A stretch of 64,000 nt of DNA from Flavobacterium sp. 1355 (GTDB lineage Bacteria; Bacteroidota; Bacteroidia; Flavobacteriales; Flavobacteriaceae): positions 186,001-250,000 of the forward strand of contig NZ_JAFICC010000002.1 of NCBI RefSeq assembly GCF_017833415.1. The letters are read 5' to 3'. The notes below the pieces were generated by a model. The model had not been told where the DNA came from, searched no databases, and saw only the letters and a list, made by a program, of their open reading frames with translations. Below, piece by piece: positions 41,765-51,738 of the stretch; within the stretch, counting starts at the first letter, position 1; every line of letters starts with the position of its first letter. A program made the translations under genes and the position numbers.

Positions 41765-44374
41765 TTATGGGTTTTTGGGGACTAAGTAGGCATCAAGATT
41801 TTTCTTGATTTGAACGGTTTTATAGTTTTCCGCAGAAATTATAATCGCCTGATTAGAGAGTTTATACTTTTTGTCATCTCTAAAAACACCGGCAATGTCA
41901 TTCGCGTAAGCTTCAGATTTTAAACCATGTATAACTACAAAACTTTCAGTTTTATTGTATTTATCGAAAGAAGTTGTTAACCTTTCAAAGTTTTCAACTA
42001 ATAAAAATACTCTGATTGCTTCTTCAATCTTTTGAACCGTTTTAGTATCGCTGTTAGAAACCGGGTATATAATTTTCCAATTTTTATTGTCATTTGTGGT
42101 AAAGCTAAGTCGCTCTAAAATTGGAACTTGTTTTTCTAAAAGTTCGCGGGCATTTTTTCCTTCAACACTATTTGGATAATTGTCTGCTACTCCTTCTAAA
42201 CCTTTCTTATAAGCCGCCAAACCATTTACTTTTCCTAAAGTATTGGCTTTCAATAATTCGTACTTAGAAACAATATCATCTCCGGAATACTGATTGATTA
42301 AATTATCAATATTATCCAAAATCATATTAAATTGTTCTTCCTGAAATAACTTATACCATTTTTGATATTCTTTTTCGGGAGATGCCAAATCTTCACTATT
42401 GCTGTTATTTAAAATTTGGGCATATCTTGAATTTGGGTATGTCGATGTAATATTAGCTTTTATAGCCTGTGCTTTTGCATGATCTGTGATTTCGTAAATT
42501 TTGTACAAATTATACATGGCCGGCAAAACCAGTTTTTCTTCCGGATTGTTCTTTAATAACTGTTCCAGTTTATCACTTGCTAATTTGTTTTCCTTAAATT
42601 TTTCTTTATAAATAAGGCCTAACTGATAATAAGCAAAATTGCGTTCTTTGCCAATACTGTCCATTGCTGTTTGTGCAGTCGGAAGTTGATTTTCGTAAAA
42701 TGCTGTTGTATACTTTTCTATAACTATTGAATCTTTTACAATGTTTAAAGAATCCTGATTGGCCTCCGTTTCTTTTGACATTGCATCATCGTTTGCAGCT
42801 TTTGCCGAAGCCATTCTCCAATAACTTCCTAAAGATCTGCTGCCCCACATTTTTTTAAACTGCAATTTACCATAAGCAACCGTTGTTGGATTATAGAAAT
42901 AAAATGTACTTACCGGATCATTTCCTGTTGGTGGGTTAAATGCTCCAACTCCCGGAGGGCTGCCTGGCTGTGATTGCGGATTTACAGCTATTGGCTCATC
43001 GGCTTTTGAGTTGCGGTCAATATTTGCCAGTCTTTCTTTTTCCTTTTCTTCAAGGATGCGTTTGGCCTCATCTTTCTTTTTTAATTCTGCTATGTATTTT
43101 TCAAAATAAATTTTTCTTTCAGGAACAGTTAAACCATATACCATAATAATACTGTCATTGCGTTTCGCAATTGCTTCGTATTTTATAACGTCATCAAGGT
43201 TTTTTCGGTTTTTTTCTATGAAGGCAAACTCTCTTGTTTTCGGATCTAATTTTACTAATGTACTGTCGTAATATTTGGCGGCCATTGAGTAATTTGTCTC
43301 TTTAAAATACATGTTACCTATATTACGATAAGTCGAAGCAGCCAAATATGGATCTTTTGGTTTTCTGCCTAACGATTTGTTATAAAATTTTAAAGCATTT
43401 TCCTTTTCTTTCTTTTTATCATAAAAGACTCCCATTTCATAAAACAAAACATCATAATAAGGTCTGTTCTCCCTATCAGCGGTCAGTTTGTTATACGTTT
43501 TTAAAAATATAGTATCATTGCCATTTTCATAATCATACAACTGGGCTTTTTTCGCGTAAGCGTGCATCATATATTTACGATCGGCTTTTCGATTCATGTC
43601 TATAACTCCGTCGTAAAAATAAATTGCGCTATCTTTTTTTCCCTGCTCCTGATACATTTGTCCCAGAATAAAACGGTATCGGGCTTTGTCTTCGTTTACA
43701 CGGCTAAACTCTTCGGCAATTCTGAGCTTGGCAACTGCACTGTCTTTTTCTTCTAGATTTATAAATGCTTCAGACAGCAAAGCATTTGCGTCAGAAAAAG
43801 TTTGTTTGTCTAAGTCTGTCTTTTTTAATAAAAGGTTGATGTTTTTTACAACAATAGCATCATTTCCTAAACGCATATTGGTTTTTTCGCGCCAGATTTT
43901 TGCTGTGTATATATTACTGCTGTTTGGATATTTGTATAAAATATAATTAAATGCTTCTAGGGCAGGAATAAAACGCTGATCATAATAACGGGCTTTTCCG
44001 AGCATTAAATACGCTTCATCGATCTGATAATTTTTTTCTCTTCCGCCAATGTTCATGGAGTGTTTCTGAATGGCTTTTGTGGCTTTTGTTTCCGCCTTTT
44101 CAAAATCGGGGTTTTTTGCTTTGTTTTCGTCAGGAAAACTTTCATCGAACTGCATTTTTTCAATGGGTAATGTTTTCCAGAAATTATCCTGGTCATTACC
44201 CTGAATTGACTGTAAACCTTTGTCTAACCCAATACCGCCATTATACAAAATATTATACTTCGTACTTAACGCATGCGAATTACGAGACAAAAATGTGTTT
44301 TTTTTGGTAGAACAAGCTATCAAAAGGAATAGAAACACAAAGAAAAAACTATATTTTAGAGTAATCTTTTTCAA
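41765..44374 (-). CDS. sprE: SprE/PorW-type TPR lipoprotein for gliding motility and type IX secretion
   Basis: An 869-residue outer-membrane lipoprotein. It has a signal peptide with the lipobox LIACS, many TPR units (for example DEAYLMLGKARYYDQRFIPA and LAASTYRNIGNMYFKETNYS), a low-complexity proline-rich linker near 465-490, and a C-terminal domain ending in sporulation-related-like strands. Length and N-terminus fit SprE of F. johnsoniae (PorW in Porphyromonas), a component needed for gliding and T9SS. It heads the block with the bactofilin and ATP synthase genes. Confidence 0.88.
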   Translation of the reverse strand: MKKITLKYSFFFVFLFLLIACSTKKNTFLSRNSHALSTKYNILYNGGIGLDKGLQSIQGNDQDNFWKTLPIEKMQFDESFPDENKAKNPDFEKAETKATKAIQKHSMNIGGREKNYQIDEAYLMLGKARYYDQRFIPALEAFNYILYKYPNSSNIYTAKIWREKTNMRLGNDAIVVKNINLLLKKTDLDKQTFSDANALLSEAFINLEEKDSAVAKLRIAEEFSRVNEDKARYRFILGQMYQEQGKKDSAIYFYDGVIDMNRKADRKYMMHAYAKKAQLYDYENGNDTIFLKTYNKLTADRENRPYYDVLFYEMGVFYDKKKEKENALKFYNKSLGRKPKDPYLAASTYRNIGNMYFKETNYSMAAKYYDSTLVKLDPKTREFAFIEKNRKNLDDVIKYEAIAKRNDSIIMVYGLTVPERKIYFEKYIAELKKKDEAKRILEEKEKERLANIDRNSKADEPIAVNPQSQPGSPPGVGAFNPPTGNDPVSTFYFYNPTTVAYGKLQFKKMWGSRSLGSYWRMASAKAANDDAMSKETEANQDSLNIVKDSIVIEKYTTAFYENQLPTAQTAMDSIGKERNFAYYQLGLIYKEKFKENKLASDKLEQLLKNNPEEKLVLPAMYNLYKIYEITDHAKAQAIKANITSTYPNSRYAQILNNSNSEDLASPEKEYQKWYKLFQEEQFNMILDNIDNLINQYSGDDIVSKYELLKANTLGKVNGLAAYKKGLEGVADNYPNSVEGKNARELLEKQVPILERLSFTTNDNKNWKIIYPVSNSDTKTVQKIEEAIRVFLLVENFERLTTSFDKYNKTESFVVIHGLKSEAYANDIAGVFRDDKKYKLSNQAIIISAENYKTVQIKKNLDAYLVPKNP

Positions 44375-44461
44375 TAGAAAGAGTTTAAGTCATTTAACTG
44401 CAAAATAAGAATTTTAGTATAATGACTTGTAAAAATACGCTTCTTTTTGTAATATATAAAC

Positions 44462-45157
44462 TTAAACTGAAAAAAACAATTCCAGTTCCTGCAGCGTTTC
44501 TTTTGATGTCTGAATATCTTTTACAATTTCTCCTTTATTGAGTGCAACAATTCGGTCACAAACCTCAACTGTGTGTTGCAAATCATGGCTTGAAACGAGA
44601 ACCGTAACATTAGGATCTTCAGCTAGTTCTTTGATAATTTTTTTTAGTCGGCTAACTGTTGTCGGATCCAGATTTGCAAATGGCTCGTCTAGAATAACCA
44701 CTTCGGGATTACCAATAAGTGTTGCAATTATACCTACCTTTTTTTGGTTGCCTTTGGAGAGATCTCTTAGATATTTTTTGTTTTTCAAAATTTCTCCATT
44801 AAAAAATTCTTCATGTTTTGCCAGTAAAGCATCAATATCGGCTTTGTTTTGATGGCGTAGATCTCCAATAAAATAAAAATATTCTTCAGGGGTTAAATAT
44901 CCGATAAGAAAACTTTCATCTAAGAAAGAGCCGGTAAAAGATTTCCAGTTTTCACTTGTGTTTACCTGAATATCATTGTTTTTTATATATCCTGTAGAAG
45001 GCTGGATCAAATCTAAAAGCAAGCTGAAAAAAGTTGTTTTTCCTGCTCCGTTATTGCCTACTAATCCAAAACTCTGCCCTTTTGGAATTTCAAGATTGTC
45101 AATGTTTAAAACTGTTATGTCGTTATATTTTTTTGAAAGCTGGGTTACTTGTATCAT
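44462..45157 (-). CDS. ABC transporter ATP-binding protein
   Basis: A 231-residue ATPase with Walker A GNNGAGKTT, a signature-like DLSKGNQKKVG, Walker B VVILDEPFANLDP and the switch histidine in SSHD. It pairs with the DUF5687 permease just upstream (45269). The signature reads LSKGNQ rather than LSGGQ, a variant common in ABC-2 exporters of this type. Confidence 0.87.
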   Translation of the reverse strand: MIQVTQLSKKYNDITVLNIDNLEIPKGQSFGLVGNNGAGKTTFFSLLLDLIQPSTGYIKNNDIQVNTSENWKSFTGSFLDESFLIGYLTPEEYFYFIGDLRHQNKADIDALLAKHEEFFNGEILKNKKYLRDLSKGNQKKVGIIATLIGNPEVVILDEPFANLDPTTVSRLKKIIKELAEDPNVTVLVSSHDLQHTVEVCDRIVALNKGEIVKDIQTSKETLQELELFFSV

Positions 45158-45268
45158 AATGTTTTAGATTTTAAATGGTGATTTTAGATTAAAAAATCAA
45201 TTCTTTATTTTGATATTTGATTCTATCTGATAAAAATTATCTTATTATCAAATTGGCACATCTTGTAA

Positions 45269-46738
45269 TTAATTCTTTTGTTTATAAGCGCTTATTGTAC
45301 TGTATTTTTCTATTTTATATCTTTTTTCTATTAATGAAAAGACTTTGTTTCTTAATACAAAACCAGTAACTCCCACCAAACCAACGAACGCTAAACCAAG
45401 ATTTGGACCACTAATTTTAAAACCAATCCAATATAAAACTATAGGAAGTAACAACTTAGGAATCGTAAGTAACATTACATTTATATTGAACGCTTTTTTG
45501 TCTCCAAAAGCACCACTGGCCGAAGATAAATCAATTGGAGTTTTTGTGTATGCACCGCCTAAAAGCACCAAATGTGAATTGATGCCAATATTATAAATCG
45601 CACCTACAACAATTATGATATAATAATGTAATCCGAAATAAATATAAAAGGATGCAGCGATTGTAGATATAACGGTTGCAATAACTATCAGCCACCATTT
45701 TGAAGTAATGTATCCTCTGTATGGAATGTTTTGAGTCATCATAAGCTGGTAATAAGAACTGTCCCAACTTGGTACAAATTGTCCGAAAGTAAATAGAAAT
45801 CCGCCTGAAACAAATATGCCGGCAAAAATATGCATCGTAGGGTTGTCATATGTTTCTATACCACCTGAAAAAAATAAAAATCCGTAAAACAAGAAAACCA
45901 CGCTCATCAATATGGTCATTTTTGATCTCTTATTTCTTTTAATTAGTTTAATATCGTTTTTAAGAAATGTTCCCAAAGTCCCAAACTGGTTTAACCACGA
46001 AAGATTTTCTGTTGTGGCAATATCTTCTTTTTTAGAAAGTCCGGCATCCAGATACAGATTGTTTTTAAAATATTTGAATGTAAAGACATACAACCCGATC
46101 AAGGCCAGAACCGGAATAAGAAACATCCATTTTGTGTCATAAAACCCTTCGAAAAAAGGTGTCGTAAAAATGGTTACATCAAAAACTTTATAATATTGTG
46201 CTGCTCCCAAAGCCAGGATTAACCCGATGAAAACTATAAACAATTTGTCAATATTGCTCAAAATTATATTTAGAAAGTTATTGATATAAACGAATGAAAA
46301 AGCAGCCACAAGCCACAAGACAACACTAATACTATCATAGCCTTCTATAAGTAAAACCACAGAGAACGGAAAAAAGAAAAAGGCATGAATCCAATTAAAA
46401 AAAGACAAAGCTGTTTTGCCCAGTGAGAAATGAACAATTGTTGGTTTTTTGAAAGGAAAAACCAACAACGGTTTTATATTTAAAACAGGAATGGCCTGCA
46501 TGAGCAACCGAAGTACCAAATCTGATAAAAAGTAATAAATCAAAAACTTGTTGATCGTGATCAACGGCTCCATATTCATTTCTTTTAGAATATAAAACGC
46601 CCCTACTCCCATTCCGATAAAAACAATCGAAAAATAAATCATCAGAAAACCTATTAAAATTTTCATGGCCAGGTTTGTTCCAAACGACGCAGATCTGGTA
46701 AAGGCTTTCCATTCGAGATAAATAAACTTTTTAATCAT
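45269..46738 (-). CDS. DUF5687 family ABC-type permease
   Basis: A 489-residue membrane protein with about 12 helices, starting MIKKFIYLEWKAFTRSASFG, typical of DUF5687 proteins that work with a short ABC ATPase. I chose ATG 46738: the longer reading to 46774 would overlap the -7 element at 46772. The substrate is unknown. Confidence 0.83.
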   Translation of the reverse strand: MIKKFIYLEWKAFTRSASFGTNLAMKILIGFLMIYFSIVFIGMGVGAFYILKEMNMEPLITINKFLIYYFLSDLVLRLLMQAIPVLNIKPLLVFPFKKPTIVHFSLGKTALSFFNWIHAFFFFPFSVVLLIEGYDSISVVLWLVAAFSFVYINNFLNIILSNIDKLFIVFIGLILALGAAQYYKVFDVTIFTTPFFEGFYDTKWMFLIPVLALIGLYVFTFKYFKNNLYLDAGLSKKEDIATTENLSWLNQFGTLGTFLKNDIKLIKRNKRSKMTILMSVVFLFYGFLFFSGGIETYDNPTMHIFAGIFVSGGFLFTFGQFVPSWDSSYYQLMMTQNIPYRGYITSKWWLIVIATVISTIAASFYIYFGLHYYIIIVVGAIYNIGINSHLVLLGGAYTKTPIDLSSASGAFGDKKAFNINVMLLTIPKLLLPIVLYWIGFKISGPNLGLAFVGLVGVTGFVLRNKVFSLIEKRYKIEKYSTISAYKQKN

Positions 46739-46771
46739 GGTTCTTTGGTTTTCAGTTTTATAGTAAGAGAC

Positions 46772-46779
46772 CAAATGTA
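46772..46779 (-). promoter_or_regulatory. -7 promoter element of the DUF5687/ABC pair
   Basis: TACATTTG on the minus strand fits TAnnTTTG, 33 bases before the chosen start. It forms a divergent pair with the element at 46844. Confidence 0.55.
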
Positions 46780-46843
46780 TGGAAACGTTACAAAAAAAGT
46801 TAAAAAAAAATAATTAGTAAGTGTCAATTAGCTCTTGTTTGCT

Positions 46844-46851
46844 ACTTTTGC
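46844..46851 (+). promoter_or_regulatory. -7 promoter element of the PaaE-like reductase gene
   Basis: TACTTTTG matches TAnnTTTG and lies 15 bases before the start codon. A clear TTG at the -33 distance is lacking. Confidence 0.55.
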
Positions 46852-46866
46852 AGAAAATATAATATC

Positions 46867-47919
46867 ATGCCTTCATTCTTAAAACTAATAATTAAAGAGG
46901 TTAGACGCGAAACCGCCGATGCTGTTTCTGTTCTTTTTAATGTTCCTGAAGAACTAAAACCGGACTATAAATTTATTGCCGGACAATATATAAATTTAAA
47001 ATTAACTCTTGATAATCAAGAAATCAGACGCGCTTATTCTATTTGCTCGGCTCCTGAAAGCGGTGAATTGAGAATTGCTGTTAAGGCTGTAAAAAATGGT
47101 TTGTTTTCGCAATTTGCAAATACCAAATTAAAAGCGGGAGATGTTCTTGAAGTAGGACATCCTGAAGGAAAATTTACCTTTGAACCAGACGCAGAAAGAC
47201 AAAAAAATTATGCTGCTTTTGTGGCAGGAAGCGGAATTACTCCTGTGCTTTCTATCATAAAATCTGTTTTGAAAAGTGAGCCAAAAAGTTCATTTGTATT
47301 AGTGTATGGAAATAAAACTCCTGACGAAACTATTTTTTATCAGGAACTGCATGACTTACAGCTGCAATATGTAGGACGCTTTTTTATACATTATGTTTTT
47401 AGTCAGGCCAAAGCTGAAAATGCTTTGTTTGGACGAATAGAAAAATCGGGGGTAAATTTTGTACTTAACAACAAGCACAAAGAATTAGAATTTGATAAAT
47501 TTTTCTTATGCGGGCCAGAAGAAATGATTAATACTGTTTCGGCTATTCTGAAAGAGAAAAATGTAAAAGAATCGGCTATCAAGTTTGAACTTTTTACTTC
47601 TTCTACAGAAGAACACGAAATCTCAGCTTCTTTAGAAGGGCATACAAAAATTACTGTTTTGGTAGATGATGAAGAAGTCTCTTTTGAAATGTCTCAAAAA
47701 CAAACTATTCTTGATGCAGCATTAAAAAAAGGAATTGATGCTCCATATTCTTGCCAGGGAGGAATTTGCAGCAGCTGTTTAGCCCGTATTACAGCAGGAA
47801 CGGCAGAAATGACCAAAAACTCCATTTTAACAGACAAAGAAATTGCCGACGGATTAGTTTTAACTTGTCAGGCGCATCCAACTTCAGAAACTATTTATGT
47901 AGATTTTGATGATGTTTAG
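46867..47919 (+). CDS. PaaE-like ferredoxin-NAD(P)H oxidoreductase
   Basis: A 350-residue electron-transfer enzyme with three domains: FAD-binding (RAYSICSAP at about 59-67), NAD(P)-binding (FVAGSGITPVLS and the FLCGPEEMI segment), and a C-terminal plant-type 2Fe-2S ferredoxin domain (CQGGICSSC plus a later cysteine in LTCQAHP). This is the layout of PaaE/PA-CoA epoxidase reductase and related reductases. No paa genes are adjacent, so its partner is unknown. Confidence 0.88.
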   Translation: MPSFLKLIIKEVRRETADAVSVLFNVPEELKPDYKFIAGQYINLKLTLDNQEIRRAYSICSAPESGELRIAVKAVKNGLFSQFANTKLKAGDVLEVGHPEGKFTFEPDAERQKNYAAFVAGSGITPVLSIIKSVLKSEPKSSFVLVYGNKTPDETIFYQELHDLQLQYVGRFFIHYVFSQAKAENALFGRIEKSGVNFVLNNKHKELEFDKFFLCGPEEMINTVSAILKEKNVKESAIKFELFTSSTEEHEISASLEGHTKITVLVDDEEVSFEMSQKQTILDAALKKGIDAPYSCQGGICSSCLARITAGTAEMTKNSILTDKEIADGLVLTCQAHPTSETIYVDFDDV

Positions 47920-47940
47920 ACGTTAATTAAATTCCAAAAT

Positions 47941-47988
47941 AAAAAAATTCCAAATTCCAATTTTAATATTGGGATTTGGAATTTTTTT
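47941..47988. terminator. bidirectional intrinsic terminator
   Basis: The arms aaaaaaattccaaat...ccaat (47941-47961) and attgg...atttggaattttttt (47968-47988) form a long stem with one T-G pair and a 6-base loop, with A and T runs at the ends. It separates two convergent genes. Confidence 0.85.
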
Positions 47989-48022
47989 ATTGATAATATC
48001 GTCAACTATCAAGTTGGGATTT

Positions 48023-49072
48023 CTATAGTAAATTTTGAATTCTTTTTACAACTTTCTTTGGTGAAATAGTTCTCATAGCATCTTCATATCCTTCTACTAT
48101 TTTATTTCCGTAAACAGAAGTTGGCAGTTTTGGATATATATGTCTGTCTGAAACCAGTGCATTATCAAGACTTTGATTGAATGGCAAAAATCCTGCATAC
48201 GGATGCGTGGCACCCCAAAGTGTAATCACTTTTACTCCTAACATTGCTGCAATGTGAGCATTTCCTGAATCCATGGAAAGCATGACATCAAGATTACTTA
48301 TCAGTTTTAACTCCTGTTGAAATTTAATTTTTCCGGCAACATTTATCACATTTTTAAAAGCTTCAGAAAGTGAATCTAAAATTTCGATCTCTTTCTTTCC
48401 TCCACCAAAAAGTAATATGGTCTGATCTTTATTTTCGGCTAGTTTTGCAATAACTTCCTGCATAAGATCCAAAGGATAAACTTTTGAATCATATTGCGCA
48501 AAAGGTGCAATCCCAATTAACTTCTGATAATTTTCTCCAACTAAATCTGTAATCTCGGCGCTTAAAACTGCTTTTTTTGGAAATTCAGGATTCGTCAGAT
48601 CTAAAGTAAAACCAAGTTCTTCAAACACTTTTGCATGTCTTTCGAACATGGTTGGCAATTGTTTGAATATCTTTTCTTCGACTCGTGTCAATTCTTTTTT
48701 TCCATCACGTCCTTTGTCAACCGTTGCTCTTTTTTTTCCGCTTAAAGCAAAAAGCAGACTCACAACTTTAGATCGTAATACATTATGAAGATCTGCAAAA
48801 GCATCTATTTTTAATTTTTTTACATCTGAATATAAACGCAAAAGGCCTGGAAATCCTTTATGACGTTTTTTTTCATCAAAGGCCAAAAACTCGAGATTTG
48901 GAATTCCTTCAAAAAAAGGTTTAAAAAACGGACGTGAAATTACAGTGATTTTTACTGTTGGATATTGTTTTACAAAAGCGCGTAAAACAGGAACCGTCAT
49001 GGCGACATCTCCCATTGCGGAAAGTCTCATGACGGCTATATGTTGAATAGTCCTGGACAATTTTGTAACCAA
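48023..49072 (-). CDS. GT9 heptosyltransferase-like glycosyltransferase
   Basis: A 349-residue GT9 enzyme that transfers heptose-like sugars to LPS core. The N-terminal strand and loop IAVMRLSAMGDVAMTVPVL and the later SMDSGNAHIAAMLGVKVITLWG donor-site motif match (shown as MRLSAMGDVAMTVP and DSGNAHIAAMLG). The start is TTG at 49072, directly adjoining the stop of the previous gene; the first ATG would delete the conserved first strand. Confidence 0.85.
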   Translation of the reverse strand: MVTKLSRTIQHIAVMRLSAMGDVAMTVPVLRAFVKQYPTVKITVISRPFFKPFFEGIPNLEFLAFDEKKRHKGFPGLLRLYSDVKKLKIDAFADLHNVLRSKVVSLLFALSGKKRATVDKGRDGKKELTRVEEKIFKQLPTMFERHAKVFEELGFTLDLTNPEFPKKAVLSAEITDLVGENYQKLIGIAPFAQYDSKVYPLDLMQEVIAKLAENKDQTILLFGGGKKEIEILDSLSEAFKNVINVAGKIKFQQELKLISNLDVMLSMDSGNAHIAAMLGVKVITLWGATHPYAGFLPFNQSLDNALVSDRHIYPKLPTSVYGNKIVEGYEDAMRTISPKKVVKRIQNLL

Positions 49073-49678
49073 CTATTTTTTGTTTTGATATAATACCGGA
49101 TTCAAATCATCATCATTGTACATTTTCATTTGTTTGTACACTTTCATGAATTTCTCTCCATTTTCGATATCTGTAAGTAATTCTTCAATTGCTGTCGACA
49201 AGTCACTTCTTTGCTCCAAAAGAATATTTAATTTTTCCTGGCATTTATCTCTGTGCTCTTGAGAAGCCTCAGCGCGTGTAGCTTCTTCCTGCATGTGATA
49301 AATTTTTAAAGCCAGAATAGATAATCTGTCAAAAGCCCAAGCCGGACTTTCTGAGTTGATTTTTGCGCCGTCTTTTGCTTTTACATTACTGTATTTTTGT
49401 AAAAAGTAACCGTCAATATATTCAACCATATCTGTACGCTCCTGGTTAGATGCATCAATTCTTCTTTTAAGAGTCAGTGCTGCAACAGGGTCAATTTGCG
49501 GATCACGAATTATATCTTCAAAATGCCATTGTACTGTATCAATCCAATTCTTTAAATATAACAAATGTTCAAACTTATCTTTTGGATAAGGATTATTTAT
49601 TGGCTGATCTACATTATCAAATTTATGATAATCTTTTATACTTTGTTCGAAAACTGAATATGCTAATTTTGAAAACAT
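49073..49678 (-). CDS. DUF4254 family protein
   Basis: A 201-residue soluble helical protein of the DUF4254 family, often next to heptosyltransferase genes in Bacteroidota. The motif NWIDTVQWHFEDIIRDP and RRIDASNQERTDMVEYID are typical. I chose the ATG giving MFSKLAYS; a GTG at 49699 lies inside the -7 promoter element. Its function is unknown; the position suggests a role with the LPS-core enzyme. Confidence 0.82.
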   Translation of the reverse strand: MFSKLAYSVFEQSIKDYHKFDNVDQPINNPYPKDKFEHLLYLKNWIDTVQWHFEDIIRDPQIDPVAALTLKRRIDASNQERTDMVEYIDGYFLQKYSNVKAKDGAKINSESPAWAFDRLSILALKIYHMQEEATRAEASQEHRDKCQEKLNILLEQRSDLSTAIEELLTDIENGEKFMKVYKQMKMYNDDDLNPVLYQNKK

Positions 49679-49698
49679 GTCTTTATTTTTTATAGACA

Positions 49699-49706
49699 CA
49701 AAGATA
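49699..49706 (-). promoter_or_regulatory. -7 promoter element of the DUF4254-heptosyltransferase pair
   Basis: TATCTTTG on the minus strand fits TAnnTTTG, 20 bases before the chosen start, and rules out the longer GTG start. Confidence 0.55.
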
Positions 49707-49791
49707 CTTTTTATACTTTTATAGTGGGAAAAAATCCTTTAATTTTTCGTTATCAACAAAGATTAGACAAAAATAATTATAAAAACTCATT

Positions 49792-50445
49792 ATGAAAATC
49801 CATTATATCTCTGAAAATAACAGCATCTTAAATCATTTTTTGGGCCAGATCAGAAACATTCATATACAGAACGACAGCATGCGTTTTCGGAAAAATATAG
49901 AACGGATTGGTGAAATAATGGCTTATGAACTCAGCAAAACATTGTCTTATAAAAATGTCGAAATTCAGACTCCGATTGGTATTAAAAGAACTACCGAAAT
50001 AAGTGATGATTTGGTCTTGTGTTCTATTCTGCGCGCAGGTTTGCCTCTTCATAATGGTTTTTTAAATTATTTTGACCATGCTGAAAACAGCTTTGTTTCG
50101 GCTTGCAGACATCATCCAAACAATGATGATTATTTTGAAATTTTGGTTGAATATCAGGCACTTTCAAACATCAATAATAAAACAGTTTTGCTTCTCGATC
50201 CCATGTTGGCAACTGGTCAGTCTATAGTTGCTGTTCATGAAAAACTGGTTCAGAATGCAACTCCAGGAGAAATTCATATCGTTGTGGTTATTGCTGCCCC
50301 GGAAGGAATTGCACACCTGGAAAAAAATCTTCCCGAAAATTGCCATTTATGGGTGGCTTCCCTGGATGAAAAGCTAAATGAAAAAAATTACATCGTTCCA
50401 GGCCTCGGCGATGCAGGTGATCTTGCTTACGGAAGTAAATTATAA
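49792..50445 (+). CDS. upp: uracil phosphoribosyltransferase
   Basis: A 217-residue salvage enzyme making UMP from uracil and PRPP. The PRPP loop LLLDPMLATGQS, the LCSILRAGLPLHNG segment and the C-terminal uracil site GLGDAGDLAYG are present. Its 3' end overlaps the convergent DUF6427 gene by 6 bases. Confidence 0.95.
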   Translation: MKIHYISENNSILNHFLGQIRNIHIQNDSMRFRKNIERIGEIMAYELSKTLSYKNVEIQTPIGIKRTTEISDDLVLCSILRAGLPLHNGFLNYFDHAENSFVSACRHHPNNDDYFEILVEYQALSNINNKTVLLLDPMLATGQSIVAVHEKLVQNATPGEIHIVVVIAAPEGIAHLEKNLPENCHLWVASLDEKLNEKNYIVPGLGDAGDLAYGSKL

Positions 50446-51369
50446 TTGGGAGAAAAAAGTAAATAAACTACAGGCAATCACTATATAAAAAACAATATCG
50501 TTGTTTAGTCTTTTCTGCGTATATTCTACATGACTTGCTGCCATAATCGTTAATGGTGCAATGCTAAATAATAATAAATCATTGCTTTTATTGGGAGAAA
50601 TAAGATAAACAAAGACGGCTATAAAAAAGCAGGCTATAATTTTTTTGTATGATGAATGGACGATTTGTGGCCTGTTTGATAAGGTGGTCAGCATTGAAAA
50701 CACAAAAAACAAGACAATTGCAACGTAAATTGAAAGTGCGCCGTTTTCATAATTGTTTTTGAAATAATCGATACTAAAATCTACAACAGCACGCTTTTCA
50801 AAAAAACTAATGGCATCGATATGGAAGATGAGTGATATCAATAAAAAGATCACTGCGACTGCCATAAGCGCAATAAATGGCAAAACCCAGTTTCTATAAT
50901 CGCGTGAAACGTGAAAAATAATGGATATAAAAACCAGTATCAAAAACAAAATGCACCAAAATTGAAATAAAGAAGCTATTAAAATCCAAAATGAGGCATC
51001 GAATATTTTTTCTTTTGAAGCTTTTAGTGACTGCAGTGAAATCAATCTTCGAAGTGCCAGTAAAATAAAAAAGTTGGCATAAATTACATTTGGATTATTA
51101 AATATTGTCGGGAAAAACAATATAAACAATAAATAGAAAAATATCGAATAACCGTTGTCTTTACTGAGCCCGTTCTTTTTTACTATAAAATTAATCAGGA
51201 AAAATAAAGCAAAAACGAAGCACAAAAGACTTATTTTTTGAAATGCCAAAAATGAAGAACTTACCCATGAAGGTTCCTGAATTTGATAAAGAAAAAAGAA
51301 AACCAGTATCAAAATTACAATCAAGGAATAATTTAATGGTGTAGATTTTCTAAAAAGACTTGTTATCAT
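50440..51369 (-). CDS. DUF6427 family membrane protein
   Basis: A 309-residue protein with about nine membrane helices, starting MITSLFRKSTPLNYSLIVIL. It matches the DUF6427 family often found beside upp in flavobacteria. No catalytic motif is visible and its function is unknown. Confidence 0.78.
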   Translation of the reverse strand: MITSLFRKSTPLNYSLIVILILVFFFLYQIQEPSWVSSSFLAFQKISLLCFVFALFFLINFIVKKNGLSKDNGYSIFFYLLFILFFPTIFNNPNVIYANFFILLALRRLISLQSLKASKEKIFDASFWILIASLFQFWCILFLILVFISIIFHVSRDYRNWVLPFIALMAVAVIFLLISLIFHIDAISFFEKRAVVDFSIDYFKNNYENGALSIYVAIVLFFVFSMLTTLSNRPQIVHSSYKKIIACFFIAVFVYLISPNKSNDLLLFSIAPLTIMAASHVEYTQKRLNNDIVFYIVIACSLFTFFSQL

Positions 51370-51507
51370 AAGGATATTTTATACTTTTGTGATTGTAAAT
51401 ATAATACTTGTTTAAAAGGAAACCCAACAAGTTGAAAAAGATTCTGTCAATTGAATTTTGTTTTCAATGCGTTACAAAATAATAAATAACATATAATTTT
51501 ATAAATT

Positions 51508-51738
51508 ATGAAAGCTTTTTTTGAAGGAATACAATACTTATTCGTTGATATTTTGTTTGCTCCGCTTGACTTTTTACGTCGTTTGGAATTAATTACATGG
51601 TTTGGTGCAAATACAATTAACTGGATTTTTATGATCATCTGTGCATGCGCAATCGTTTATTGGATAAAACAATTACGCATTTTTGATGACGCAGGAACAG
51701 AAAACCAAGATACTACTGCTCACTCTTTTTTAAAGTAA
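51508..51738 (+). CDS. DUF6341-like small membrane protein
   Basis: A 76-residue protein with one amphipathic N-terminal helix (MKAFFEGIQYLFVDILFAPL) and one membrane helix (INWIFMIICACAIVYWI). It is conserved next to purD and DUF6427 in flavobacteria. Its 3' end overlaps convergent purD by 9 bases. Function unknown. Confidence 0.78.
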   Translation: MKAFFEGIQYLFVDILFAPLDFLRRLELITWFGANTINWIFMIICACAIVYWIKQLRIFDDAGTENQDTTAHSFLK

